Positions 31,071 to 39,909 of a stretch of 64,000 bases of DNA are shown in pieces. The notes under the pieces were generated by a model. The model searched no databases. It was given only the letters and a program-made list of their open reading frames with translations, and had not been told where the DNA came from. This DNA comes from Microterricola viridarii (GTDB lineage: Bacteria > Actinomycetota > Actinomycetes > Actinomycetales > Microbacteriaceae): positions 3,410,001 through 3,474,000 of the forward strand of contig NZ_LT629742.1 in assembly GCF_900104895.1 (NCBI RefSeq). Reading direction: 5' to 3'. The position numbers and the translations under genes were made by a program. The first letter of the stretch is position 1, and the number at the start of each line of letters is the position of its first letter.

Positions 31071-33077
31071 ATGACGCACACCCCCGACACCCTCCACTCC
31101 CACGCGGCCGCGACGAGCGAGCCCGCCGCGGTGCGGCACCCGCTCGACCCGCTCACGGCGGAGGAGCTCAGCGCCGGTCGCGCCATCCTGGTGGCGGCCG
31201 GCCTGCTCGGCGAGACCGTCCGGTGCGCCCAGGTGCTGCCCGTCGAGCCGGACAAGGAGGCCGTTGCCGGCTTCCGCACGGGCGATGCGATCGAGCGCCG
31301 GGTGCACTACGTGCTGCTCGACATCGCCACCGGCGTCGCCTCCGAGGCCGTCGTCTCGATCACCGGCAACGCCGTCGTCGAACAGCTCTCCCTCGCCACC
31401 GACCAGCCGCCGTACGGCCAGCCGCAGTACCTGTTCGAGGAATACGACCGCGCCGCCGCGATCGCCAAGGCCTCGCCGGAGTGGCGCGCGGCGATGGCCC
31501 GCCGCGGCCTCGCCGACCGCATCGAGCTCGCCTTCTGCGCACCGCTGGCCCCCGGATTCTTCGGCCGCGACGACGAGGTGGGGCGCCGCGTCATCCGCTC
31601 GCTCACCTTCCTGCGCGACTTCGAGGAGGACAGCCCGTGGGCGCACCCCGTCGAGGGCCTGATCGTGCACATCGACCTCACGACCGGCGGTGTCATCCGG
31701 GTCGAGGATGACGGTGACGTGCCGGTGCCGGCCGCCTCCGGCAACTACGGCGTCGACGCGATCGGCCCGGCCCGCACCACGCTGAAGCCGATCGAGATCA
31801 CCCAGCCGGAGGGCCCGAGCTTCCACGTGGACGGCTCGCACGTGGAGTGGGAGAACTGGAAGTTCCGGGTCGGCTTCAACGCCCGCGAGGGTCTCGTGCT
31901 GAACCAGGTCAGCTTCCGCGACGGCGACGAGGACCGTCCCGTGCTGCACCGGGCCAGCGTGCCCGAGATGGTGGTGCCCTACGGCGACACCAGCTCGACC
32001 CGGTTCTGGATCAGCTATTTCGACGCCGGCGAGTACCTGCTCGGCAAGAACGCGAACTCGCTGACCCTCGGCTGCGACTGCCTCGGCGTCATCCACTACT
32101 TCGACGGCTTCGTCGCCGACGACCACGGCCACCCGGTCAAGATCCCGCAGGTCGTCTGCATGCACGAGGAGGACTACGGGATCCTCTGGAAGCACACCGA
32201 CCTGCAGGGCAAGAGCGAGGTGCGCCGCAGCCGCCGCCTCGTGGTCAGCTACTTCTCCACCATCGGCAACTACGACTACGGCTTCTTCTGGTATTTCTAC
32301 CTCGACGGCACGATCCAGGTCGAGGCCAAGGCCACCGGCATCGTGTTCGCCGGTGCCGGCCACCCCGGCGAGGCCAACCCGCACGCACCGGAGATCGCCC
32401 CCGGCATCTTCGCGCCCGTGCACCAGCACCTGTTCTGCGCGCGCCTGGACGTCGCCATCGACGGCGAGGACAACGTGCTGCGCGAGATCGACGTCGTCGG
32501 CATCCCGATCGGCGAGAAGAACCCGTACGGCAACGCGTTCACCTGGACGTCGACCCCGCTGAGGACAGAGCAGGAGGCACAGCGTCTGGCCGCCCCCGCG
32601 GCCGGCCGCGTCTGGGAGGTGGCGAGCGCGCACCGCACCAACCACGTCGGAAAGCCGACCGCCTACCGGCTGCACCCGCAGGGCGGGCCGACGCTGATGG
32701 CCCAGCCGGAGTCCACCGTGCACGGCCGCGCCACCTTCGCGACCAAGCACCTCTGGGGCACCGCCTTCGACGCCGCCGAGCGCTTCCCCGCCGGCGACTA
32801 CCCGAACGCACACCAGGGCGGGGCCGGCCTGCCGGCCTGGACGGCGGCCGACCGCGACCTGGACGGCACCGACATCGTGCTCTGGCACGTCTTCGGCCCG
32901 ACCCACGTGCCGCGCCCGGAGGACTGGCCGATCATGCCCGTCGACTACTCCGGCTTCATGCTCAAGCCGCACGGATTCCTCGACCGCAACCCGGCAATGG
33001 ATGTGCCCGACGGCGTGCGGCCAGGCGCCGGGGCGTGCGCCAGCACCGGCGACGCGGAGTGCCGCTGCGCGCACTAG
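31071..33077 (+). CDS. copper-containing primary-amine oxidase
   Basis: A 668-residue copper amine oxidase. It oxidises primary amines to aldehydes with release of NH3 and H2O2. The topaquinone precursor Tyr is in TIGNYDYGF (N-Y-D-Y motif, about residue 400); the catalytic-base Asp lies in YFDAGEY (about residue 317). Copper ligands are the two His of HQHLFCARLD and the His of FGPTHVPRPEDWPIMP. There is no signal peptide, so it is cytoplasmic like other actinobacterial AOs. GTAAGGA lies upstream of the ATG. The C-terminus ends with a Cys-rich tail (CASTGDAECRC). Neighbours (moaF, permease, aldehyde dehydrogenase with the same promoter type) support an amine-utilisation role. Confidence 0.96.
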   Translation: MTHTPDTLHSHAAATSEPAAVRHPLDPLTAEELSAGRAILVAAGLLGETVRCAQVLPVEPDKEAVAGFRTGDAIERRVHYVLLDIATGVASEAVVSITGNAVVEQLSLATDQPPYGQPQYLFEEYDRAAAIAKASPEWRAAMARRGLADRIELAFCAPLAPGFFGRDDEVGRRVIRSLTFLRDFEEDSPWAHPVEGLIVHIDLTTGGVIRVEDDGDVPVPAASGNYGVDAIGPARTTLKPIEITQPEGPSFHVDGSHVEWENWKFRVGFNAREGLVLNQVSFRDGDEDRPVLHRASVPEMVVPYGDTSSTRFWISYFDAGEYLLGKNANSLTLGCDCLGVIHYFDGFVADDHGHPVKIPQVVCMHEEDYGILWKHTDLQGKSEVRRSRRLVVSYFSTIGNYDYGFFWYFYLDGTIQVEAKATGIVFAGAGHPGEANPHAPEIAPGIFAPVHQHLFCARLDVAIDGEDNVLREIDVVGIPIGEKNPYGNAFTWTSTPLRTEQEAQRLAAPAAGRVWEVASAHRTNHVGKPTAYRLHPQGGPTLMAQPESTVHGRATFATKHLWGTAFDAAERFPAGDYPNAHQGGAGLPAWTAADRDLDGTDIVLWHVFGPTHVPRPEDWPIMPVDYSGFMLKPHGFLDRNPAMDVPDGVRPGAGACASTGDAECRCAH

Positions 33078-33190
33078 CCCGCACCTCCCGAGCGGGGGCG
33101 CCGTCCCGACCGGGCCGGCGCCCCCTCTGCGCTCCGGCTTGTTCCGGCGGACAGGGTGTGGCCGCGGCGAAGTGGTGGTTGAGTAGCGGC

Positions 33191-33946
33191 ATGTCCAACG
33201 AAGGCACCCCCGACGCGCCCACCGCCGCCCACCCCACGGAGCACCATAGCGGCGAGCCGCACACCGGCGGCATCGCGCAGAAGCTCAACTGGCTGCGGGC
33301 CGGCGTGCTCGGCGCCAACGACGGCATCGTCTCGGTCGCCGCCGTGGTTGTCGGTGTCGCCGGCGCGACGCGCGACCCCGCCGCCATCCTCACCGCCGGA
33401 ACCGCCGCTCTCATCGGCGGCGCGATTTCGATGGCCCTCGGCGAGTACGTCTGGGTGAGCAGCCAGCGCGACACCGAGCACGCCCTCATCGCCAAGGAGT
33501 CTCGGGAGCTCGCCGAGATGCCGGACCAGGAGCTGGCCGAGCTGGCCGCCATTTACCAGGGGAAGGGCCTCTCGCCCGAGACGGCCCGGCAGGTCGCCGT
33601 CGAGCTCACCGCGCATGACGCGCTCGGCGCGCACCTCTCGGCCGAGCTGAACATCGACCAGGACGACGTCGTGAGCCCGTGGCATGCCGCCTACGCCTCC
33701 GCGATCGCGTTCACCCTCGGCGCGATCCTGCCCATGCTGGCGATCCTGTTGCCGCCGGAGGCCTGGCGGGTTCCGACCACCTTCGTCGCCGTGCTGCTCG
33801 CCCTCGCCGCGACCGGCGCCATCGCCGCGCACCTCGGCGGGGCGCCGAAGGGGCGCGCAATGCTGCGGGTCGTGCTCGGCGGCGCCCTCGCCCTCGCGGC
33901 CACCTTCGCGATCGGCACGCTGCTGAACACGAGCGGCGTCGTCTAG
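33191..33946 (+). CDS. VIT family (VIT1/CCC1-like) transporter
   Basis: A 251-residue VIT family protein, related to vacuolar iron/manganese transporters. The family opening WLRAGVLGANDGIVSVAAVVVGVAGA (in part) is followed by AALIGGAISMALGEYVWVSSQRDTE, a cytosolic metal-binding helical region (EMPDQELAELAAIYQGKGLS), and three C-terminal membrane segments. It probably exports Fe2+ or Mn2+ or manages metal stress. It has a weak ribosome site before the ATG at 33191. It sits between amine oxidase and moaF, which may be chance or relate to copper/peroxide stress from amine oxidation. Confidence 0.9.
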   Translation: MSNEGTPDAPTAAHPTEHHSGEPHTGGIAQKLNWLRAGVLGANDGIVSVAAVVVGVAGATRDPAAILTAGTAALIGGAISMALGEYVWVSSQRDTEHALIAKESRELAEMPDQELAELAAIYQGKGLSPETARQVAVELTAHDALGAHLSAELNIDQDDVVSPWHAAYASAIAFTLGAILPMLAILLPPEAWRVPTTFVAVLLALAATGAIAAHLGGAPKGRAMLRVVLGGALALAATFAIGTLLNTSGVV

Positions 33947-33958
33947 GGCGCTGAGGCA

Positions 33959-34024
33959 CTCTTCGCGCACAGTCAACCCCTGTGCCGCAGGGGTCAACCG
34001 GCCCAGGAAGCCGCGACTTATCGT
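33959..34024 (+). promoter_or_regulatory. moaF promoter with 21-bp-spaced direct repeats
   Basis: CTCTTCGCGCA (33959-33969), then GTCAAC (33972-33977) and GTCAAC (33993-33998) 21 bp apart, then TATCGT (34019-34024) 20 bp further. The 50.7 kb aldehyde dehydrogenase promoter has the same order and identical spacing, including the CTCTTCGCGCA block. It is a likely common activator site. Confidence 0.7.
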
Positions 34025-34109
34025 GGGACTCGAGCCGGCTCCGGCCCGCGGCCGAGGCGCCGCGCCGGGCGCCGTTCCGCCGCCGACCTCCCACCCCGGA
34101 AAGGGCACC

Positions 34110-34961
34110 ATGACTGACAACGCCGTCACACTGAATCCCGCAGACACCAGCACCTGGCTGCCGCTGGACGGGCTCGCGCCCGGCTTCGACGCCAACAAGG
34201 CGCCGCACACACTCGACCTGGCCGGACGCACGTTCACGGTGGTCGACGAGCGCGGCACCCGCATCCGCCATGTCTTCGCCGAGCACACGGTGGCCTGGGA
34301 CTACGCGCCGGGGGTCGGCGACGAGACCGCGCCGGCATCCGAGACCGACGACTACGAGGCCTTCCTCGTCGACGACGGGCTCTACTTCGTGCAGTTCCAC
34401 CACGACTACCTGCCGAACGAGGCCGTCTCGCTCGTGCTCGACCTGCGGTCCGGCCGGGCGCTGGCCGTGATCAGCCTGATCGGCGAGCCGGGCCCCGGCC
34501 GCACGGCCGTGCAACAGTTCTTCGTGCCGGGCCTGATCGAGGAGATCCTGACGACCGGCGCGGAGGCGGCTCCGACGACGAGCCTCGTCGGCCGCCGCGT
34601 GCAGTGGGTGTACAGCACCGAGCACGCCTACGAGCACGTGTACCTCTCGCCGAGCTGGTACAGCTGGCAGTGCCTGGCCGGCCCGGAGCGCGGCCTCGCC
34701 GACACCGACGAGAACACGGTGTGGCAGGTGCGCCCCGGCATCTACATCTTCGCCTGGCGGGAGAAGGTCATCCCCTGCGGCTCGGTGACGATCGCCGACC
34801 ACCGCGATGCGCGAAACATCCGCTCGCACGGCGTCTTGTTCGGCCTCGACGCGAGTGGCGAGGTGCCCACGCACTTCACATTCGGCGCCTTCGGCCGGCT
34901 GCTGTCGACGACCGTGCACCCGGAGCAGTACGACCCGGCCGCCATCGGCACGGCGGTCTGA
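34110..34961 (+). CDS. moaF: MoaF-like monoamine-regulon protein
   Basis: A 283-residue protein of the MoaF family (two related lipocalin-like halves). The family is often annotated as molybdenum cofactor biosynthesis protein F, but the name comes from the enterobacterial monoamine regulon. Visible conserved parts are FVVDERGTRIRHVF-like FTVVDERGTRIRHVF, YFVQFHHDYLPNEAVSLV, VYSTEHAYEHVYLS and FAWREKVIPCGSVTIADH. GGAAAGG precedes the ATG at 34110. The promoter matches that of the aldehyde dehydrogenase gene and resembles that of amine oxidase. Its biochemical function is not known. The amidohydrolase gene follows 5 bp later. Confidence 0.85.
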   Translation: MTDNAVTLNPADTSTWLPLDGLAPGFDANKAPHTLDLAGRTFTVVDERGTRIRHVFAEHTVAWDYAPGVGDETAPASETDDYEAFLVDDGLYFVQFHHDYLPNEAVSLVLDLRSGRALAVISLIGEPGPGRTAVQQFFVPGLIEEILTTGAEAAPTTSLVGRRVQWVYSTEHAYEHVYLSPSWYSWQCLAGPERGLADTDENTVWQVRPGIYIFAWREKVIPCGSVTIADHRDARNIRSHGVLFGLDASGEVPTHFTFGAFGRLLSTTVHPEQYDPAAIGTAV

Positions 34962-34966
34962 GAGCC

Positions 34967-36625
34967 ATGACGACCGCAGATCTCATCGTGCTGGACGCCA
35001 CCGTCTACACGGCCGACCCCGCCCAGCCCTTCGCCGCCGCGTTCGCCGTGGCGGCCGGGCGCCTGCTGACGGTCGGCAGCGAGGCCGATGCGCTGGCCCA
35101 CCGCGGCGCCGACACGGTGGTGCGCCGTCTGGGCGGGGCCTTCGTGATGCCCGGGCTCGTCGACGTGCACAACCACCATGCCCTGGCCGGCAAGACCGAG
35201 CTCTACGAGCTGTCGTTCGCCGCCACCGCCACCCTCCCGCAGATCCTCGACGCGGTGGAGGACTATGCGGTGCGGCTGCCGGCCGACGGCTGGGTGCTGG
35301 GCGGAAGCTGGGGCTCCGGCCTGATGGACGTCCTGTCGACGGATTCCGCGCGCGAGCGCCTCGACGCGGCATCCGGCGGCCGCCCGGTCATGCTCAGCGA
35401 CGACAGCCGGCACAACCGCTGGGTGAACAGCCGGGCGCTGGAGCTGGCCGGCATCACGGCCGCCAGCACGCCCGCCGCCGGCGGCGTGATCATGCGCGAC
35501 CCGGTCAGCGGCGCCCCGAGCGGCGTGCTGCTCGAGGCGGCGGGCATGCCCGTGGAGGAGGCGCTGGCCCGCACGCACACGCTCACCGCGGCGCAGCACC
35601 GCCGGTGCTCGCAGCGCGGCATCGAAATCCTGGCCAGCTATGGCGTGACCGCGTTCCAGGACGCGGCCGCCTCGCTGCCGATTCTGCAGTCGCTCAAGTC
35701 GCTCGATGACGCCGGCGAGCTGAACGCCTGGGTGGTGAGCTCGCTCACCGTGAACGACCAGATCTTCGGCTACGACCCGGTCGGCGAGGAGCTGCTGGCG
35801 CGCGGCGAGGAGTTCCGCAGCGAGCACCACCGGCCCGACTTCGTCAAGATCTTCCTCGACGGCGTGCCCCCGGCCCGCACGGGGGCGTTCCTCGAGCCGT
35901 TCCTGCCGGACGACGAGCACGGCGCCCACTTCTGCGGCACCACGGCGATGGCACCGGAGGAGCTGCTCGACTGGCTGCGCAGCACCGCCGAGCGCGGGCT
36001 CTCCGCGAAGATCCACTGCACCGGCGACGCCTCGGCCCGGCTCGTGCTCGACACCGTCGAGCAGCTGCGCACCGAGGGCCACACCGACACGCGCTACCAG
36101 ATCGCGCACGGCCAGTTCGTGGCCGAGAGCGACCTCGCCCGCTTCGCCGAGCTGGGCGTCGCCGCCGACATCTCGCCGTTCATCTGGTTTCCCGGCGTCA
36201 TCCCGGATGCCATCGCCAGCGTGCTGCCGGCCGAGCGGGCCGCGCAGATGCAGCCCAACCGCAGCCTGATCGACACCGGCGCCCTCGTGGCCGGCGGCTC
36301 GGACTGGCCGGTGAGCGAATCGCCGAACGCGTGGGAGGGAATCCAGGGGCTCGTCACCCGGGCCGACCCGCACGGGGTCTTCCCCGGCACGCTGTGGGCG
36401 GAGCAGGCCATCACGCTGGAGGAGGCGATCGCGGCGTTCACGATCAATGCGGCCACGGCGATGGGGCTGGGCGCGGAGACCGGCTCGCTGTCCGCCGGCA
36501 AGTCGGCCGACTTTGTACTGCTCGACCGCAACCCGTTCGACACCCCGATCGACACGCTGATCCAGGCGCGGGCGAGGGAAACCTGGTTCGCCGGGCGCCT
36601 GGTGTTCGCTCAGGAGGCCCTCTAG
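34967..36625 (+). CDS. YtcJ-like metal-dependent amidohydrolase
   Basis: A 552-residue amidohydrolase_3 (YtcJ/NfdA-type) protein. The metal-binding HxH is in VDVHNHHALA (about residue 68), the later His in KIHCTGDASARLVLD and YQIAHGQF, and the last Asp in VAGGSDWPVSESP. The barrel is flanked by N- and C-terminal parts of the small beta domain (LIVLDATVYTADP and GKSADFVLLDRNPF). It starts 5 bp after moaF in the same operon. It likely hydrolyses a formamide or amide to release an amine that moaF/amine-oxidase functions could use; the substrate is inferred. Confidence 0.9.
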   Translation: MTTADLIVLDATVYTADPAQPFAAAFAVAAGRLLTVGSEADALAHRGADTVVRRLGGAFVMPGLVDVHNHHALAGKTELYELSFAATATLPQILDAVEDYAVRLPADGWVLGGSWGSGLMDVLSTDSARERLDAASGGRPVMLSDDSRHNRWVNSRALELAGITAASTPAAGGVIMRDPVSGAPSGVLLEAAGMPVEEALARTHTLTAAQHRRCSQRGIEILASYGVTAFQDAAASLPILQSLKSLDDAGELNAWVVSSLTVNDQIFGYDPVGEELLARGEEFRSEHHRPDFVKIFLDGVPPARTGAFLEPFLPDDEHGAHFCGTTAMAPEELLDWLRSTAERGLSAKIHCTGDASARLVLDTVEQLRTEGHTDTRYQIAHGQFVAESDLARFAELGVAADISPFIWFPGVIPDAIASVLPAERAAQMQPNRSLIDTGALVAGGSDWPVSESPNAWEGIQGLVTRADPHGVFPGTLWAEQAITLEEAIAAFTINAATAMGLGAETGSLSAGKSADFVLLDRNPFDTPIDTLIQARARETWFAGRLVFAQEAL

Positions 36626-36656
36626 ACCGGCGGACCGCAGGCCCTCCACCCGTTGC

Positions 36657-36671
36657 TCTACACTTGTTGAC
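36657..36671 (+). promoter_or_regulatory. Catabolic-regulon dyad, site 1 (upstream of TetR gene)
   Basis: TCTACACTTGTTGAC, one of six related 15-bp sites in the 36-58 kb block. Inner half-sites TCTAC and GTTGA form an inverted repeat TCWAC-N4-GTWGA. It lies 60 bp upstream of the TetR start at 36731, so the TetR protein is a candidate autorepressor and regulator. Confidence 0.65.
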
Positions 36672-36730
36672 TATCTGTGCGTTCCCAAAACGGGCAGACT
36701 GGATGCAATTCAGAGCTAAAGGGGGCCTGC

Positions 36731-37324
36731 ATGCCGAAGGTGATCGACCACGATCAGCGTCGCCGCGACATCATCGAGGTGACCCGCGGGCTCATCATCC
36801 AGGGCGGCATCGAGGCGGCCACCATGCGCGAGATCGCCGCAGAGGCCGGGTTCGCCAATGGTGCGCTCAAGCACTACTTCCCGGGCAAGGACGACATCAT
36901 CCAGGGCACCTACGAGCTCTCGCTCGCCCAGATGAGCGAGGTCGTGCGGTTGGCGGTCGAGGGCAAGCGCGGCCTCGCGGCGCTCCGCGGCATCAGCGAG
37001 GCGTCCCTGCCGCTGGATGCCGAGCGCACCACGGCCGCCCGCGTTCTGCTCTCGTTCTGGGAGCGGGCCGCCTCCAACGAGCACCTGCACGAGATCTACG
37101 TCGACCACCTCGTCATCTGGCGGCAGGCGCTGGCCCAGTTCATCGCCGAGGGCCGCGCCGACGGCGACATCCTGAGCAAGACCCCCGACGAGCAGCTGAT
37201 CCAGGAGCTCGTCACAATGAACGTCGGCGCGACCCTGATGAGCGTGATCAACCCGGAGCAGAACACCCCGGCGCTGCAGCAGGCCCAGCTCGACAGCTTC
37301 TTCGAGCGGCTCGGGCGGCCGTAG
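36731..37324 (+). CDS. TetR family regulator, candidate repressor of the catabolic block
   Basis: A 197-residue TetR protein. The HTH spans about residues 10-55 (RRDIIEVTRGLIIQGGIEAATMREIAAEAGFANGALKHYF in outline: ATMREIAAEAGFANGALKHYF). The C-terminal domain, with FWERAASNEHLHEIYVDHL, resembles the BetI-type group (TetR_C_6). AAGGGGG precedes the ATG at 36731. An in-frame upstream ATG at 36677 lacks a ribosome site. One copy of the dyad shared by the downstream catabolic genes lies in its promoter region. Its ligand would be the pathway substrate or an intermediate. Confidence 0.88.
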   Translation: MPKVIDHDQRRRDIIEVTRGLIIQGGIEAATMREIAAEAGFANGALKHYFPGKDDIIQGTYELSLAQMSEVVRLAVEGKRGLAALRGISEASLPLDAERTTAARVLLSFWERAASNEHLHEIYVDHLVIWRQALAQFIAEGRADGDILSKTPDEQLIQELVTMNVGATLMSVINPEQNTPALQQAQLDSFFERLGRP

Positions 37325-37358
37325 GGGTCCCGACGACCGGCGGGGCGCTCGACCGGCG

Positions 37359-37674
37359 GCGCTGGGGTCTCGACGGGCCCGACCAGCGGGAAGCCACTCT
37401 CCACCGTTGTTGAGGGGGCGCCAGCGGCCGAGGCCGACGCCCGCACCAGGTCGCTGCGCCAGTTGGGCGGGCTCCGCGCCAGCTCAACGGGCGCGGACCC
37501 GCCCGAAGTGGCGCGGAAGCCGAGCACGCCGGCGGCTGGGCTTCGGGGGCTGCGCTGTTCGTTCCTCGCGGCGCGGCCCCCTCTAGCCAACGTGCAGATA
37601 CACACCGCGCTGGGGTCTCGACGGGCCCGACCAGCGGGGGCACCACCGCTGATCGAGCCTGCCGAAACCCCAGC
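37359..37674. repeat. Non-coding stretch with three REP-like elements
   Basis: The 371-bp gap after the TetR gene holds two perfect 32-bp direct copies (37359-37390 and 37607-37638; core GGTCTCGACGGGCCCGACCA) and an inverted, slightly diverged copy (37646-37674; complement core GGTTTCGGCAGGCTCGATCA). The last two can pair as a long hairpin. The same element occurs at about 3784-3806. The rest of the gap is GC-rich with no gene I can support. Confidence 0.75.
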
Positions 37675-37695
37675 AGCACGCGGGCCCGCCCGCGG

Positions 37696-38778
37696 TCACT
37701 CCGGGCCGGGCTCCCGGAAGGTGAGCGCCCGGGCGGGATTGTCCACCATGATGGCGCGGATGACGTCGTCGCCCACCCCGAGCCGGCCGAGCGCGGGCAG
37801 GAAGTGCTCGGAGATGTAGCCGTAGCCCTGCCCGCCGTAGCGTTTCAGCTGCACGCGCTGGCAGACGTCGCCGCCGAGCACGATGCGGTCGGCGTGGCCG
37901 TCGTCGACGAGCGCGGCGACACCCCTGGCCACCGCGAGGTCGGTGAACGGCCAGAGGGTGCCCCATGGGCTGCCCGGCGTGCCGAGGAAGTCGAACTCGA
38001 CGAGGACGCCGCGGGCGAGGAGCCGCCTGGCGAAGGGCAGGTCGTCGCCGAGGGTGCCGGCGTGGCCCATCACGACGTGGCGGAGGTCGACCCCCTCCTC
38101 CTCGAGGATGTCGAGCACCCGGAACTTCTCCTCGCCGAAGCCGCCCTGGTGGAAGGTGATCGGGGCGCCGGTGATGCGGGAGGCCCGCCCGCTGGCGCGC
38201 ACGCTCTTCAGCTCGTTCGGCGTGAGCGGGTTGCCCTCGACGCCGACCTCGCCGATGATGCCGGAGCGGATCGCCGTGCCGTCGACGCCGGCGGCGATGT
38301 CGCGCACGATCTCGGCGCTCATCTGCTCGACCGTCTTCTCGTCCATGTCGGCCGGGTGGAAGTTCTTCTCGTACCAGCCGGCGCCCATCACGATCTGCAG
38401 GCCGCTGGCCCGGGAGAGCTTGGCGAGCGAGCGGGCGTCGCGGCCGAGCCCGGTGTTGGAGACCTCGACCATGGTGCCGCCGCCGAGCGCGCGGAACTCC
38501 CCCACCTCGGCGAGCATCTCGTCGAAGTCGCCGAGCAGGTCGTTGTGCTCGATGATGCGCCCGCGCCGGACGGCGGCGAGGTTCGCGAGGCTGAGCGGCT
38601 CGGTCGATTCCGGGGTGCCCCGGCCCGGCCGGGGGTTGTGCGGTGGGCGCCGGATGTCGATGAAGATGTGCTCGTGCATGAGCACCTGGCCGAGGGATTC
38701 CGGGGCGACCGGGCCGGTGACGGTGAGCACCTGGCCGGCGATGTTCGGGATGGCGGCGCTCGGGATGGCGGCGTTCAC
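37696..38778 (-). CDS. Phosphotriesterase-family hydrolase (active-type)
   Basis: A 360-residue binuclear-metal TIM-barrel protein of the phosphotriesterase/Php family; characterised members include lactonases, esterases and organophosphate hydrolases. All metal ligands are seen: HEH in LMHEHIFIDI (about residue 36), Glu in IIGEVGVEGN (bridging ligand), His in ITFHQGG, His in VVMGHAG, Asp in VLGGDVCQR. The GTG start at 38778 has GGAGG upstream and overlaps the stop of the preceding paralogue by 4 bp. It is the third gene of the methyltransferase-PTE-PTE operon. A lactone or carboxylic ester is a likely substrate. Confidence 0.88.
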   Translation of the reverse strand: MNAAIPSAAIPNIAGQVLTVTGPVAPESLGQVLMHEHIFIDIRRPPHNPRPGRGTPESTEPLSLANLAAVRRGRIIEHNDLLGDFDEMLAEVGEFRALGGGTMVEVSNTGLGRDARSLAKLSRASGLQIVMGAGWYEKNFHPADMDEKTVEQMSAEIVRDIAAGVDGTAIRSGIIGEVGVEGNPLTPNELKSVRASGRASRITGAPITFHQGGFGEEKFRVLDILEEEGVDLRHVVMGHAGTLGDDLPFARRLLARGVLVEFDFLGTPGSPWGTLWPFTDLAVARGVAALVDDGHADRIVLGGDVCQRVQLKRYGGQGYGYISEHFLPALGRLGVGDDVIRAIMVDNPARALTFREPGPE

Positions 38779-39830
38779 GCGCGCTCCTCCCGGGCCGGCA
38801 TGGAGAGCCAGCGCTGCGGGTTTGTCTCGGTCAGGGCGGCGAGCAGGCCGTCATCCGCCCCGAGCATCCGCAGGTAGGGCAGGTATTGCTCGAGGACGAA
38901 GCCGTAGCCGTTGCCGCCGAAGGCGTTCAGGTCGATCTTGCGCCGCACGCCCTGCGAGATCAGCAGCTGCCCGGCCAGGCCGCGGGCGGCAAGGCCGAGG
39001 ATGCCGAGCGCGATGTCGTGGTCGCTCACCTCGGTGAGGATCGTGGGGATGTCGCCGAGACGGTCAAACTGCGCGTAGACGCCGCGCGCCAGGACGGCGT
39101 CGAGCTCCTCCGGCCGCGCCAGGAGCGCGGCGGCGTCGCCGAGGGCGACCGCGGACGGCTGCACCCCCTCGGCCTCGAGGATGTCGAGCACGGCGAGCGT
39201 GTCGGCGATGGTCGCGGAGCGGGTGATGCTGATGGGCGCCCCGGTCTGGCGGGCGGCGGCGGCGACCGCGAGCAGGAGTCTCCGCTCGTCGTCCTGGGCG
39301 GGGTCGATCGCGCCGACCCGGCCGATGAGCCCGGCCCGGATGCCGTCGACGCCGACTTCGAGCTCCGCCGCAATCTGGGCGGCGATGCTCGCCGGCGATC
39401 GCTCGGCCAACTCCGGGGACCACGCCGGGTGGTGCCACCCGGCCCCCATCACGACGGCGAGACCGGTGGCGTCTGCGATGCGCCGGAGAGCGCCGGGGTT
39501 GCGCCCGAGGCCGATACTCGTCTGGTCGACGATGGCCCCGCCGCCGAGCCGGCCGAACTCCCCGACCTCCGCGATGGCCAGCAGCTCGTGGTCCAGGCGC
39601 AGGTTGTCGCGGTTCGGGGCGCCGAGGTTGAGCGCGCCCAGCATCTCGATGCCGACCGCGGCCCCGTAGAAGGCGGCCTCGGTGGCGGCCGCCGGGCGCG
39701 TGCGGCCCAGCCGGCGCCAGCCGTCATCCGACTCCTCCGGTGTCGCGAAGTTCGCGATGAGGTGTTCGTGGGGCAGGGTGACGCCGAGGGAGTGCGGCGC
39801 GCTGGGGCCGCTGACGGTCGAGACGAACAT
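38775..39830 (-). CDS. Phosphotriesterase-family paralogue lacking most metal ligands
   Basis: A 351-residue paralogue of the gene directly downstream, with the same overall fold landmarks (TLPHEHLIANF, GNGYGFVLEQYLPYL). The first HEH is kept, but the other ligand positions are changed: IGRVGAID instead of IGEVGVE, ISITRSA instead of ITFHQGG, ALGDAAAL instead of VMGHAGTL, and ISQGVRR instead of GGDVCQR. It is probably catalytically inactive or has new chemistry, perhaps acting as a partner of the active paralogue. The ATG at 39830 has GAGGAG upstream. A 14-bp hairpin separates it from the methyltransferase gene. Confidence 0.85.
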   Translation of the reverse strand: MFVSTVSGPSAPHSLGVTLPHEHLIANFATPEESDDGWRRLGRTRPAAATEAAFYGAAVGIEMLGALNLGAPNRDNLRLDHELLAIAEVGEFGRLGGGAIVDQTSIGLGRNPGALRRIADATGLAVVMGAGWHHPAWSPELAERSPASIAAQIAAELEVGVDGIRAGLIGRVGAIDPAQDDERRLLLAVAAAARQTGAPISITRSATIADTLAVLDILEAEGVQPSAVALGDAAALLARPEELDAVLARGVYAQFDRLGDIPTILTEVSDHDIALGILGLAARGLAGQLLISQGVRRKIDLNAFGGNGYGFVLEQYLPYLRMLGADDGLLAALTETNPQRWLSMPAREERA

Positions 39831-39853
39831 GGTGCTCCTCGGGGTTCTGGGGT

Positions 39854-39893
39854 GCACCCCGCCGACCGGGCGGGGACTCGGTCGGCGGGGTGC
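39854..39893 (-). terminator. Intercistronic hairpin between methyltransferase and PTE paralogue
   Basis: GCACCCCGCCGACC (39854-39867) and GGTCGGCGGGGTGC (39880-39893) form a perfect 14-bp stem 17 bp after the methyltransferase stop. It could attenuate transcription or stabilise the upstream mRNA. Confidence 0.6.
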
Positions 39894-39909
39894 TCGTGCA
39901 CGCGGAGGG

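Noticed and set aside
37359-37674. Repeats considered as a CRISPR array
   Set aside because: Only two exact copies with a spacer over 200 bp and one inverted copy; no cas genes.
37463-37819. 118-codon open frame in the gap after the TetR gene
   Set aside because: It crosses REP-like repeats and the end of the phosphotriesterase gene, with no ribosome site or recognisable protein.
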